Positions 53,574-63,159 of a DNA stretch of 64,000 nucleotides are shown piece after piece. Position numbers and translations under genes: made by a program. Numbering within the stretch: position 1 is the first letter of the stretch; every line of letters starts with the position of its first letter. The notes below the pieces were generated by a model that saw only the letters and a program-made list of their open reading frames with translations, did no database searches and was not told the DNA's origin. The stretch comes from Candidatus Barnesiella excrementigallinarum (GTDB lineage Bacteria > Bacteroidota > Bacteroidia > Bacteroidales > Barnesiellaceae), in contig DXFL01000023.1 in NCBI GenBank assembly GCA_019114445.1, forward strand, positions 213,852-277,851, written 5' to 3'.

Positions 53574-55178
53574 TTATTGAATATATCCGGCAGAGCGCCA
53601 TCGCTCTTTGAAACCATTCAAAGAAATTAGGAATCTGTCGAAGTCTTTATTTTCGTTCAATGTCCAACCCACCTCGGCATAAGCCGCGATTTGAGGATAG
53701 ACCATTCGATACATAATCTCGGAACGATTAATCCATTCGCCCCACATAGCACAAGTCAATCCCAATACCAGCTCAGGCCTACACTCCAATCCTTGCGGAA
53801 CAGGAGAAAAAGAGTAGGCCTTTTCCATAGGGATAGGCGTATGGCCATATTCAAGGCCGGGAACAATTTTGTCGTAGTTGTAATTCAAATAGGTATAGTC
53901 GCACTGACTATTTACAACCTTAAATCCCCGTTCGAGAGTTTTTCCCAAAATTTCGGGATTTCCCTGCCAAAATTGTACAATCGTGTTGCGAGTATCGAGT
54001 CGGCTCTCTACTTTGCACTCCGGTTGGAAGGCGTGTATTTTATCACCGGTAATATCGTTCCAACCCATCATCACTTTCCCTTTTCGGCTCAAATAGGACG
54101 ACAGATAGTTGGCAAACCAAATTTGCAATTCGGCCGGCGACAAAAGATGTTCGTCTTTCATAAACTGCCTTATCGTCTCGGAGTTTTGCCACTCGTCATA
54201 TTTTACCTCATCGCCTCCGATATGGATAATTTCCGAGGGAAAAAGGTCCGAAACCTCGTCCAATACATCACGAATGAAAGTTTGTACCCGCACATCGGCA
54301 ATATTGAATACCGACGAAAACACACCATAACTGCAAGGCACCGAAATTTCTTTCCCGCTGCAACCCAACCACGGATAGGCTGCAATAGCAGCAGAAGCAT
54401 GACCGGGAAACTCAATCTCGGGAACAATCGTAATGTGACGGTCGGCAGCATAAGCGATAATTTCACGAATATCTTGCTGGGTATAATAGCCGCTCACCGG
54501 CTTCCCGTCATATACGCAGCTTTCATACCAGTTCAGTTGCGTGGAATCCCGCCGGCCTCCCACCTCGGTAAGCAAAGGATATTTTTTAATCTCTATCCGC
54601 CAACCTTGATCATCGGTCAAGTGCCAATGAAATACATTCATTTTCAAGGCAGCCATCTCGTCGAGCAACTTTTTTACTTCTGCTTTCCCTTGAAAATTAC
54701 GAGCCTCGTCCAACAAGAAACCACGCCAAGAAAAAGCCGGGAAATCGCAGATATATACACACGGTATGCAACAATCACCATTTGCTCGCTGAATTAGCTG
54801 CTTCAAAGTTTCAGCGGCATAGAACAATCCGGCCTGAGTAGAAGCCCCCACATTCACCTCACTTTCGCTTATTTCAAGGGTATAACCTTCGGGCTTTACA
54901 TTTTCCGAAAAAGAGGCCAAGATATCGGCGTCCTTCTTATCGACAAACCGATAGGTCAAACCGGTTTCTTCGCTCAATTTATCCATTACCTTTTGAGCCT
55001 CGTTCTTGAAAAAAGAGTCGCAATAGACCCGCAAATCTTCACTTATCCGAAACACGCCCGGTCTCCATTCTATCTGATTGGGATAAGGCAGTATTGCGGC
55101 AAACGTGCTTCCTCCACACAGCAGAGAGGCAGCAGCTATTACCAACAAGGTCAAATATTTCAATCTTATCGTTTTCAT
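53574..55178 (-). CDS. GH20 beta-N-acetylhexosaminidase
   Basis: A 534-aa secreted exo-enzyme removing terminal beta-GlcNAc or GalNAc by substrate-assisted catalysis. Leader 1-27; GH20b N-terminal alpha/beta domain about 30-142; catalytic barrel about 148-500 with FHWHLTDDQGWRIEIKKYP, EIEFPGHASAAIAAYP and HIGGDEVKYDEW carrying the Asp323-Glu324 pair. All hallmark residues are intact. The start codon overlaps the stop of the preceding EEP gene (ATGA), so the two are translationally coupled. The leader has a Cys (LLCGGS), so lipidation is possible. Confidence 0.95.
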   Translation of the reverse strand: MKTIRLKYLTLLVIAAASLLCGGSTFAAILPYPNQIEWRPGVFRISEDLRVYCDSFFKNEAQKVMDKLSEETGLTYRFVDKKDADILASFSENVKPEGYTLEISESEVNVGASTQAGLFYAAETLKQLIQRANGDCCIPCVYICDFPAFSWRGFLLDEARNFQGKAEVKKLLDEMAALKMNVFHWHLTDDQGWRIEIKKYPLLTEVGGRRDSTQLNWYESCVYDGKPVSGYYTQQDIREIIAYAADRHITIVPEIEFPGHASAAIAAYPWLGCSGKEISVPCSYGVFSSVFNIADVRVQTFIRDVLDEVSDLFPSEIIHIGGDEVKYDEWQNSETIRQFMKDEHLLSPAELQIWFANYLSSYLSRKGKVMMGWNDITGDKIHAFQPECKVESRLDTRNTIVQFWQGNPEILGKTLERGFKVVNSQCDYTYLNYNYDKIVPGLEYGHTPIPMEKAYSFSPVPQGLECRPELVLGLTCAMWGEWINRSEIMYRMVYPQIAAYAEVGWTLNENKDFDRFLISLNGFKERWRSAGYIQ

Positions 55179-56674
55179 TTCTTAAACTTGAATGTGGTTA
55201 TCACGGCCGCATGATCCGAGGGGAAGCGTACAGGATGCTTATCGAGCATCTCGGAGCGGACGGCTTTTACCTTATCGCCTAAATAATAGATGAAATCGAT
55301 ACGATACTGAATATCCAATTTGGACATGGTAGACCATGTGAGGCAAGGGTATTTCACCGGATCGGGATAGAGTTCACGATACGAATCTTTGAAACCTTTT
55401 TGTTCCATCAAGACACTGGTCGGCCACTTCAACACATAACCTTCGAACAGATGTTTGGCTTCTTCGGTCCAGTCCAAATGAGAGCCGCTATTGAAATCGC
55501 CCGAGACGAAAATAGGGACATCTCTTTGTTCGAAAAAAGGTTGCATATCGTCCAATATGGCGCTCAGTTCGCGATAACGCGTAGGCAACTCCTGTGCCTC
55601 TATCTCCTCGACCGACAGGCGGGCTTTGACTTGCTCGTCGGTAATGGGACGATAGTCGAGCCACAAATTGACATAATTGATTGTTTGTGTTTGGCTTATC
55701 CTTATAGTCGCCGCACACGTATTGAAGGGCTGGAACATATCCCAAGTCTGCTCAATGGGATACTTGCTCATGATAGAAAGATTGGAACTCCGTAAATAAA
55801 AATAATACCCCAATGCATCGGCAATCTCGGGGCCTGCCCCATAGGTTTCGATCATACCGATAATATCGGCTCCCGATTCCTTGATTACTTCCACAACACG
55901 ATTCACACCAACCTGTTCGCCCAATTCATGACCTCCATGATAAATATTGAAAGCCATCAAATTTATCTCCGGGGTAAACTTGGGTAATTGTTCTTCATGC
56001 TTAATTCCGGTAAAACGAGTGTACTCATCGGCAATCTCGTCACTGCTTTTCACGCGGTCGACAAATGTAAACCGATCCAACAGCCCTTCGAAACTGTGCC
56101 ATTGGTCGTCGATATGATTGCCTATATACAACGGATTTCCTGTGGCCAAATTGACATTGCCATTGGTACAATAGGTTGCTACATTTTGTCCGTCGTAATA
56201 CATTTTCATCTCTTCTTTCTCGGCAAAATGCGTAATTGCAAGAAAATGCCACTTCCCATCATTAATGGGCTGCCGTTCTACGGTTGGCTTGTAATCCCAC
56301 TGCCAATTTTTCCCATCGGTAAAATATACACTCCAAGAACCGTTAGCCTGTGTCGATAGCATAATCCCGGCATCCTTCATCTCATACGACCGTTTGTTAG
56401 AAACGATGGCCTTGTCGCCCAATTTTTTGCTATCCGATTTCACCCAAATACTCAGCGAGAAAGAGTGGCACATATCGAGCGAATCGATTTGCCCTACTGT
56501 AATGGGATTACGATGATATGCATCGGCTCCCAAATCCATTGCTTTCCCCTCTATCCCCTCGGAGAAACGATATTTCTCATAAAAATCGGCAGGATTGTCA
56601 AAGGTGACAGAGACCTCTTTCGCACTAAGTGCAAACGTGAAAATTCCCAGTATAAAAGGAAATAAATATCTCAT
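55175..56674 (-). CDS. LamG + endonuclease/exonuclease/phosphatase (EEP) family protein
   Basis: A 499-aa secreted protein. Signal peptide 1-17; LamG/concanavalin-like domain about 20-215 (FSLSIWVKSD, WHFLAITHF, MKMYYDGQNVA, PLYIGNH); EEP domain about 230-499 with LMAFNIYHGG, IIGMIETYG (metal Glu), FVSGDFNSGSHLDW (Asp-Asn), RIDFIYY and PSDHAAV (catalytic His). EEP enzymes cleave phosphodiesters or phosphomonoesters, from DNA to sphingomyelin and inositol phosphates. A lectin-like domain and coupling to GH20 suggest a glycan-linked phosphoester rather than nucleic acid (inference). Confidence 0.87.
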   Translation of the reverse strand: MRYLFPFILGIFTFALSAKEVSVTFDNPADFYEKYRFSEGIEGKAMDLGADAYHRNPITVGQIDSLDMCHSFSLSIWVKSDSKKLGDKAIVSNKRSYEMKDAGIMLSTQANGSWSVYFTDGKNWQWDYKPTVERQPINDGKWHFLAITHFAEKEEMKMYYDGQNVATYCTNGNVNLATGNPLYIGNHIDDQWHSFEGLLDRFTFVDRVKSSDEIADEYTRFTGIKHEEQLPKFTPEINLMAFNIYHGGHELGEQVGVNRVVEVIKESGADIIGMIETYGAGPEIADALGYYFYLRSSNLSIMSKYPIEQTWDMFQPFNTCAATIRISQTQTINYVNLWLDYRPITDEQVKARLSVEEIEAQELPTRYRELSAILDDMQPFFEQRDVPIFVSGDFNSGSHLDWTEEAKHLFEGYVLKWPTSVLMEQKGFKDSYRELYPDPVKYPCLTWSTMSKLDIQYRIDFIYYLGDKVKAVRSEMLDKHPVRFPSDHAAVITTFKFKK

Positions 56675-56748
56675 AATCGCTCTTTTTTTTAATGATAATC
56701 CCCCTTGAATGGCCCAATAGCCATTCCCACAACAGAGTATAATCGTGG

Positions 56749-56777
56749 CTTCACTTCGAAACGAAATTCGAATGAAG
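56749..56777 (-). other. intercistronic hairpin between susD and the EEP gene
   Basis: cttca+ttcgaa (56749-56760, one bulged c) pairs with ttcgaa+tgaag (56767-56777) around a 6-nt loop. A second, smaller stem (gaatggc 56707-56713 / gccattc 56720-56726) lies just downstream in the transcript. Together they occupy the 132-nt gap after susD, a common place for structures that keep SusCD levels above those of the enzymes. Confidence 0.45.
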
Positions 56778-56806
56778 AAGGGCGATATTAATTAGGAATC
56801 AGATGT

Positions 56807-58582
56807 TTACCAAAAATTTGTTTCGCGTAAATTCGGATTTGTAACACGCTCTCCCTGAGGTATGGGGAAATAATAATATTTCGGTTCGATAAATTTCTTC
56901 GGACTGGTCAAATCATTCGTTAGAATAATATAACCATGATCTCCTTCAGAAAGAGAAATACTGGTTTTCTCGCCATTTTCATCTTCAAGATAATAGCATA
57001 TTTTCTTTTTATAAATAGGCTTTACCGCTGCACTGTTCAAGAAAATTCCCACATCGGCAACACCATCGCCCGTAACATCGAACACCGTATTGATTTCGGG
57101 GATATAAGCTCCTTGCGGCATTTCGAGCAAAGTGCCCACTCTCCACCTCAACACATCGTCCTTGCGGAATCCCTCGCAAGCCAACTCCACCCGCCTTTCC
57201 CGACGGATTTCGAGAATCGCATTTTTCATGCCTCCCGTTACATTGGGATATTGCTGTTCCAAAACCGGATCGGTCGTGAGTTCGGACAATACCATGTGCG
57301 GCATATCTACCCGGTCCCTCAATTTATTGACCGATTTCTCCAAATCTTCTTGATTCAAGGTCCCTAATTCTGCTTTTGCCTCGGCATAGATAAGCAAGAT
57401 TTCGGCCAAACGCATCAAAGGCAAATCGTTATACGATGTCCCCGGCATAATCTGTTGGGCATCTTTCGACACAAATTTTATCTGCGGATAACCGCCCAAG
57501 TTCATATTGGGAATAAAAGGCTGAACATCGCCCGGACGAATATAACCGGGATACATGAAAGTCTGTGCATATCGGGGATCTCTATCGGCAAAAGTCTCCA
57601 TAAAAGTTTTTGTCTGGTAATTCTCCACCGAAGAAAAAGGCATAGCCTTACCGTCTTTCTTGACCAAATAATTTTCCATCAATGCACGGCTCAAATTGGT
57701 CGTATAAGAAAAAACATGATTCGAAGCATAATGCTTTATTTGGGCATCATAGTCATAATCCTTAAATAGAATTATCTCTTTACATTTACTTAAATTGGTA
57801 CTGATAAAGAGATTGCGATACGAATCGTCTGGTCCGTCGGTATCGTAAATTTCAAAGTCGGTCGTATTCGCCATAACCGCTTCGCAAGCTGTAACAGCTA
57901 TTTTGAGAAAGTCATCGGCCGTATTTTCCAATCCCAACTCGGTATGATATTTTCTAAACGTACCTTCGTGCAAAGCTATGCGAGCGAGTAATCCATAGGC
58001 ATACCAACGATTATAGACCGTACGATTTTCGAGATCGGTCATAATATTCTTCGTACCAAAATCCAAATCCTCCATGATTTTTTCGACCACATACGTACGA
58101 GAATCCTGTGGCTTGTAAAGTTCGTCGATCTCGGTATCTTTCAAAGCGTGGTCATACCACGGCACATCGCTATACCGTTTTACCATTTCGTAATATTCCC
58201 GACCGCGCAACATACGCACGATACCGATGTAATGGTTGATAAGTTCTTGGTCACCCTCGGCTTTACCGGCATTATCGAGGAAATAATTCAATTCCCTTAT
58301 CTGGCCCCAGTCCCAACCACCAACGGTAGCCGGTGTGATATTCCCATGAATCAAATCCAACATTTCATCTTTTTCCGAGGCTACGACATTATCGGTCCCC
58401 GGATCCCAATATTTAGGCGACTCACTCAAATACAATTTGTTGACAAACAGCTCCAAATCGGAAGGCGAGTTAAAGAAATTCTCCGTAACAAGCGAAGTCT
58501 CGGGGAGACGATCCAAAAACGAATCGTTACAACCACACAAACTTGCAATTATAATAGTTATATACAATATTCTTGTTTTCAT
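56807..58582 (-). CDS. SusD/RagB-family outer-membrane lipoprotein
   Basis: A 591-aa glycan-binding partner of the second SusC. Lipoprotein leader ends SLCGC followed by NDSFLDRLPE; the LFVNKLYLSE helix, MLRGREYYEMVKRYSDVPW and the C-terminal IRRERRVELACEGFRKDDVLRW and KYYYFPIPQGE segments are family landmarks. It is 12 nt after susC. It shares only the family pattern with the SusD at 16338, so the two loci are not recent duplicates. Confidence 0.96.
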   Translation of the reverse strand: MKTRILYITIIIASLCGCNDSFLDRLPETSLVTENFFNSPSDLELFVNKLYLSESPKYWDPGTDNVVASEKDEMLDLIHGNITPATVGGWDWGQIRELNYFLDNAGKAEGDQELINHYIGIVRMLRGREYYEMVKRYSDVPWYDHALKDTEIDELYKPQDSRTYVVEKIMEDLDFGTKNIMTDLENRTVYNRWYAYGLLARIALHEGTFRKYHTELGLENTADDFLKIAVTACEAVMANTTDFEIYDTDGPDDSYRNLFISTNLSKCKEIILFKDYDYDAQIKHYASNHVFSYTTNLSRALMENYLVKKDGKAMPFSSVENYQTKTFMETFADRDPRYAQTFMYPGYIRPGDVQPFIPNMNLGGYPQIKFVSKDAQQIMPGTSYNDLPLMRLAEILLIYAEAKAELGTLNQEDLEKSVNKLRDRVDMPHMVLSELTTDPVLEQQYPNVTGGMKNAILEIRRERRVELACEGFRKDDVLRWRVGTLLEMPQGAYIPEINTVFDVTGDGVADVGIFLNSAAVKPIYKKKICYYLEDENGEKTSISLSEGDHGYIILTNDLTSPKKFIEPKYYYFPIPQGERVTNPNLRETNFW

Positions 58583-58594
58583 AATCCATGCGTT

Positions 58595-61500
58595 TTAGAA
58601 ATTAAGATTCAAACCGAACGAAAATACCCGCTGCATGGGGTGTACCAACCCTAATCCTTCGGGGTCGACATTCTTGCAAAGTTTGGTTATCTCGGCTACA
58701 TTATCCCCACTGAAATAGAATCGCACCTGCTCTATTTTTATCTTACGGGTAATTGTCTGGGGCAATGTATATCCGAAAGTAATATTCTTGATTCTCATAT
58801 ACGAGGCATCTTGCAAATATCGGGTTTGCGGAATACTCATATCACCGGCAGTCTCGGCGGTATAGGATTTCAGACGGGGAAAATAACCGTCGGGATTTTC
58901 AGGAGTCCAGTGGTCGAGGTTATTGGTATATACATCGGACCACGGAGCACGATAGATTCCAAAGAAAGTAAACACATTGGGATACCAATCTTTCTTGCCT
59001 ACACCTTGAAGCAATATTCTCAAATCGAATCCATTCCATTCGGCATTTATATCGGCACCATAACAATAGCGCGCATTGCTGTTACCGATAATCGAATAAT
59101 CGCCATGATCGTCGATCGTCCATTTTCCTCTATTGACATATCCATCGTTATTCAAATCCTTGTATTTCAAATCGCCGGGTGCCAACGGACGGTCGCCGGG
59201 ATAGGCCGTTACCTCCCATTGGTCGGCATGGGTCTTAATATCCTCCTCGCTTTGGAAGAACCCTTCGGTAGTCAATCCCCAAATATCGCCGATACGCCAT
59301 CCGGGATAGTAATCGTCCAAAGTCCCCGTCTCGTTATTAAACTTGGTAATCTCGGCATACGAATCGGAAAGGTTGAACTTCACCGAATAACGGAAAGGTT
59401 TCGATGCCAACATAAAATTGTCCTGCCAGCCGATGGAGATTTCCCAACCTTCGGTTTTCAAGTCGGCTGCATTTTGACGAGGCGAAGTAACTCCCAAAAC
59501 ACCCGGAAGCGTTTTACCGGGGGTAAGCATATCTTTCGTATTCCTGCGATAGACATCGCCACTGAAAGTCAAACGGTTGCTAAAAAAGGCCAGATCGACA
59601 CCCACATCGATGGTATTCACCTTTTCCCATGTCAAATCATCGGAAATTAAGTTGGGAGACCCTACGCCGATAGGCTTTTTCCCATTGACCAAATAGTCGC
59701 ATTCATAGAATGTCATATTCGAGATATACTCGTAATAACCCACATTCTGATTTCCCAGCCAACCATACGAAGCACGCAACTTGGCCGTATTCATGACATC
59801 TTTTATTCCTTGATAAAATTTCTCATTCGAGATTACCCACGCTGCCGAAAACGACGGAAAGAAACCGAAACGATGATCTCTTTGGAAACGGGAAGTTCCG
59901 TCATAACGGCCATTGGCCTCAAAAATATATTTGTCGTTGAAAATATAATTCAACCGATAAAAACCGCTTCGTGTTGCCCAACTGTAACGGCTGTCGGTCA
60001 ACGATTTATTTTCACCCGAAGCCACCCCGATACTGGGAGCCGAATTACTGATAAGGCCATCGCGCTCTCCCGTGAAATATTGGGCCGACTCGGACTGTTG
60101 CTCAAAACCTACCGTTACCCCCAATTCGTGCTTCCCGAATTTCTTATTGAAATTGGTATATATGTTGAACAGAGTAAACCGGGAATTATCATGCTCGGTA
60201 CGCGCAAAATCGCTCCACCCCAATTCCTTTGGTTCGCTTTCGGGACCATCTCTGTAAACAAAGTCTTTGTCCGACTCCCAATAGTTTTTATGCTTGTTCC
60301 AAAACTTGGCGGCAAAATCGCCTTTTACCGACCACACATTTTTAATCAATTGAATGTCAAAAGATATTTGCGTTTGAGCCAATAATTCTTCGTATTCACT
60401 TTCTCCACCCATTTCTGTGCCGGCTATATATTTGGCTCCGCTCTCGGTCCAACTCCCATCGGGATTCTTGGGTATCGTTAACGCATTGGCATTGTGTACC
60501 TCCTTGTATAACCAACCGCAATCGAGCGACGACGGAGCCTTGTAGGTGTAATAGGTCATCGAAGTATTGTTCGAAATAGACAACCAGTCCGTCACTTGAT
60601 AGGTGACATTACTCCGCAAATTATATCTATTATATTGGTCGGTATTATATTTGAGCATACCGCTCTCTCCAAAATATTCACCACCCAAATAATACGAAGT
60701 CTTTTCCGTTGCTCCCGACATACCGATAGAGTGCGAATGGGATAGTCCCGTATCGTTATACAATTCGTGAAACCAATCGGTAGCACCCAAATAGGTATAG
60801 CGGTTAGGATCGGTAGGGTCGATCATCACCGGCGAAAGCGAAGGATCGAGCGAGCGTTGTCGGGCATATTCCAATTCTTCTTCGGTGTAGAGGTCGTACC
60901 ACGGTGCTCCCATAATATCTTTGTACGAAGCTTGTATATAAGGGTCTTTCACCACCTCGGGCATACGTCCCAAAGTCCGTACGTTTACCGTATTGTTGAA
61001 TGTAAATTTTACTTTCCCGTCTTTTCCTTTTTTTGTAGTTACAAGAATAACGCCAAATGCGGCCCGAGCCCCGTAAATAGCTGCCGAAGAAGCATCCTTC
61101 AACACCGAAATACTCTCGATGTCGGCACTATTCATGCGCGAAAATTCAGCTTCCTCCATAGGTATCCCATCTACCAAAATCAACGGTGCACCACCATTGG
61201 TAATGGTCGTTGCTCCTCGAATATTAAAACTCGGAGTATGGTTTATCTGCCCTCCGTCAAGAGAAATATTCAAGTTAGGTACCAACCCTTGCAACATCGT
61301 ACCCACGTTGTTGACCGAGCGGTTTTCGAGTACCGTACCCGATACGGCTTCGACAGCGCCACTCAAATTTATCTTTTTTTGAGTTCCATATCCCACCACA
61401 ACCACATCGTCGAGTTGTTGTGTACCATCGGCCAAAATAATATCGAAACTGTTCTTATCGGCAATAGCTATATCTTTGCTTTCCATTCCTACATAACGGA

Positions 61501-62038
61501 TACTCAACACGGTGTTTTCATCATAATCGCCTTCGATATGAAAATAGCCGTTCAAGTCGGTTACGGTTCCTTGCTGGGTCCCTTTCACATGAATACTGGC
61601 TCCAACAAGGGGTTCCCCCGAATAATCTTTGATATAACCTGTCAATGTTCGTTTACCTTTCGGTTTATTCTGCTGAGATTCACGAGAGAGTACAATATGA
61701 TTCCCTTGCATTTTATAATTGATGTTCTCTCCCTCGAACAACTTGTCCAATACGGCAGATACCGGTTTCGACTCGACATTGATAGAATATGCCTTTTGAG
61801 TATCGACTTGAGAGTTAATAATCACAAACAGATAACTAGTTTGCGACTCTATGTCGTTAAGGATAATTCGAAGAGGCGTATTCGTGTGATTCATAGTTAC
61901 ACGGGCATTTTGAGAATAGGCATTAAACGCACATACATTCAATATACCCAACAGGAATAGGAAACGTGTGGTTTTCATAAATCTTAATAATATTGAATTT
62001 GAAGGATAAACACCCTCCGACATCAATTTCTTTTTCAT
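58595..62038 (-). CDS. SusC/RagA-family TonB-dependent transducer with STN domain
   Basis: An 1147-aa outer-membrane importer. After the signal sequence (the hydrophobic part begins MKTTRFLFLLGILNVCAF, ending NAYSQ) comes an STN/secretin-like domain (about 45-118; LRIILNDIESQTSYLF, VSAVLDKLFEGENINYKM), then a carboxypeptidase-regulatory-like domain, TonB box (DVVVVGYGTQKKINLSG), plug and barrel ending RVFSFGLNLNF. STN domains contact FecR anti-sigma factors, so ligand import should activate the sigma factor encoded just upstream. Start 62038 gives the N-terminal extension common in this subgroup; 61978 is the alternative. Confidence 0.95.
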   Translation of the reverse strand: MKKKLMSEGVYPSNSILLRFMKTTRFLFLLGILNVCAFNAYSQNARVTMNHTNTPLRIILNDIESQTSYLFVIINSQVDTQKAYSINVESKPVSAVLDKLFEGENINYKMQGNHIVLSRESQQNKPKGKRTLTGYIKDYSGEPLVGASIHVKGTQQGTVTDLNGYFHIEGDYDENTVLSIRYVGMESKDIAIADKNSFDIILADGTQQLDDVVVVGYGTQKKINLSGAVEAVSGTVLENRSVNNVGTMLQGLVPNLNISLDGGQINHTPSFNIRGATTITNGGAPLILVDGIPMEEAEFSRMNSADIESISVLKDASSAAIYGARAAFGVILVTTKKGKDGKVKFTFNNTVNVRTLGRMPEVVKDPYIQASYKDIMGAPWYDLYTEEELEYARQRSLDPSLSPVMIDPTDPNRYTYLGATDWFHELYNDTGLSHSHSIGMSGATEKTSYYLGGEYFGESGMLKYNTDQYNRYNLRSNVTYQVTDWLSISNNTSMTYYTYKAPSSLDCGWLYKEVHNANALTIPKNPDGSWTESGAKYIAGTEMGGESEYEELLAQTQISFDIQLIKNVWSVKGDFAAKFWNKHKNYWESDKDFVYRDGPESEPKELGWSDFARTEHDNSRFTLFNIYTNFNKKFGKHELGVTVGFEQQSESAQYFTGERDGLISNSAPSIGVASGENKSLTDSRYSWATRSGFYRLNYIFNDKYIFEANGRYDGTSRFQRDHRFGFFPSFSAAWVISNEKFYQGIKDVMNTAKLRASYGWLGNQNVGYYEYISNMTFYECDYLVNGKKPIGVGSPNLISDDLTWEKVNTIDVGVDLAFFSNRLTFSGDVYRRNTKDMLTPGKTLPGVLGVTSPRQNAADLKTEGWEISIGWQDNFMLASKPFRYSVKFNLSDSYAEITKFNNETGTLDDYYPGWRIGDIWGLTTEGFFQSEEDIKTHADQWEVTAYPGDRPLAPGDLKYKDLNNDGYVNRGKWTIDDHGDYSIIGNSNARYCYGADINAEWNGFDLRILLQGVGKKDWYPNVFTFFGIYRAPWSDVYTNNLDHWTPENPDGYFPRLKSYTAETAGDMSIPQTRYLQDASYMRIKNITFGYTLPQTITRKIKIEQVRFYFSGDNVAEITKLCKNVDPEGLGLVHPMQRVFSFGLNLNF

Positions 62039-62057
62039 ATATTTGTGTGTTTTAAGA

Positions 62058-62075
62058 TTAATACAATTGTGTTAA
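62058..62075. repeat. 18-bp near-palindrome upstream of the second susC
   Basis: ttaatacaattgtgttaa is symmetric except for one position. It lies 20-37 nt before the susC start and could be a regulator site or chance in A/T-rich sequence. Confidence 0.3.
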
Positions 62076-62084
62076 TTCTTTCGA

Positions 62085-62122
62085 GGGAATATCGATATGT
62101 TTGGCGACGGTTCGGTATTCCC
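62085..62122. other. 11-bp hairpin in the fecR-susC gap
   Basis: gggaatatcga (62085-62095) pairs with tcggtattccc (62112-62122, one G-U) around a 16-nt loop. A T6 run follows on the plus strand (62124-62129), so it would terminate antisense transcription; on the sense (minus) RNA no U-run follows and it may be a leader structure of susC. Confidence 0.42.
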
Positions 62123-62168
62123 GTTTTTTATGCAGCTATGTTTTTCCCATGGTATTGTATCGGTATTT

Positions 62169-63098
62169 TTAGTTAATATAAAAGGTTTTTGTCTCAAAAT
62201 CGTGTTGAAATTCAAAAGGAATATCTACCTGCAACACTTGTAAAGCATAATCCAATCCATCTATACGCCGGAACTTACCCAAGCAAAGATTATCTTTCAA
62301 ATCGGCATTGTTTATAACAATACGAACTCCATATATTTTCTCAAATTCACCCATCAGGTCTTCGAATCGGATATTATTAAATTCAATAATGCCGCTGGTC
62401 CAACTATAACAGCTGGAATCATATAAAGACTCTTTTTCTAACTTGCCATTAACGAGCAGGACTTTTTCATTCGGGTTCAATATTACCCGTTCATCTCCGA
62501 CAATCACTTCTACTTTCCCTTCAATCAAAGAGGTTTCAAATTGATCTTTTTCTTTATATGCTTCGACATTGAATTTTGTACCCAATACCCGCACATTTCC
62601 CTTAGAGGTTTTCACGATAAACGGGACATCGTTCTCTTGATGGGTAACCTTGAAAAATCCCTCTCCGTCAATCTCTACCTTGCGCTCTTTTCCGGTAAAC
62701 GCTGTCGGATATTTAAAAACCGTTCCCGAATTGAGGTAGACATTAGTGCCATCGGCCAAAGTCAAATTCATATATTGTCCCAAAGGAACCTCGATTTGCA
62801 TTATCGACGAAGCCCTATCCATGCGATTCGAAACAAACCATGTGAGCAAAACGGCACAGAGGAAAACCGCGGCATATTGCCCCCATCGAACAAAATAAGA
62901 TCGTTTATACCCAACCGGAGCTTTCGAGGAGGTAAAGGCTTCCCTCTCCCCAGTCAGTATAATTGCCGTATATAGTTTACGTTCCTTCAACAATTCTTGC
63001 ATATTCTCAGGAGCCGCTTCGGCCCACTTCCGTATGCTTATCCGCTCCAATTCGGAGGCTGTTCCGTTAAAAAAACGATATAGTAATTCTCTATCCAT
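62169..63098 (-). CDS. FecR-family anti-sigma factor
   Basis: A 309-aa inner-membrane regulator that holds the sigma factor until signalled by the STN domain of SusC. Cytoplasmic N-terminal helix bundle (about 1-68; ISIRKWAEAAPENMQELL), one membrane helix (about 73-90, YAAVFLCAVLLTWFVS), periplasmic FecR domain (about 98-200; LGQYMNLTLADGTNVYLNSG, GEGFFKVTHQ, LGTKFNVEAY) and a C-terminal DUF4974/STN-like domain (about 230-305). Gene order sigma-fecR-susC is the classical cell-surface signalling arrangement. Confidence 0.96.
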   Translation of the reverse strand: MDRELLYRFFNGTASELERISIRKWAEAAPENMQELLKERKLYTAIILTGEREAFTSSKAPVGYKRSYFVRWGQYAAVFLCAVLLTWFVSNRMDRASSIMQIEVPLGQYMNLTLADGTNVYLNSGTVFKYPTAFTGKERKVEIDGEGFFKVTHQENDVPFIVKTSKGNVRVLGTKFNVEAYKEKDQFETSLIEGKVEVIVGDERVILNPNEKVLLVNGKLEKESLYDSSCYSWTSGIIEFNNIRFEDLMGEFEKIYGVRIVINNADLKDNLCLGKFRRIDGLDYALQVLQVDIPFEFQHDFETKTFYIN

Positions 63099-63159
63099 AA
63101 ATTTACCCTTTACGCATATATAACTAACGAGTATAAATATACCCTAACGAAAAAACCAA

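Noticed and set aside
53691..54797. 368-codon open frame antisense to GH20
   Set aside because: GH20 has intact catalytic motifs over the same bases; the antisense product resembles no family.
60767..61960. 397-codon open frame antisense to the second susC
   Set aside because: Complete overlap with a well-supported SusC; translation rich in His, Arg and Ile typical of reverse-strand shadows.
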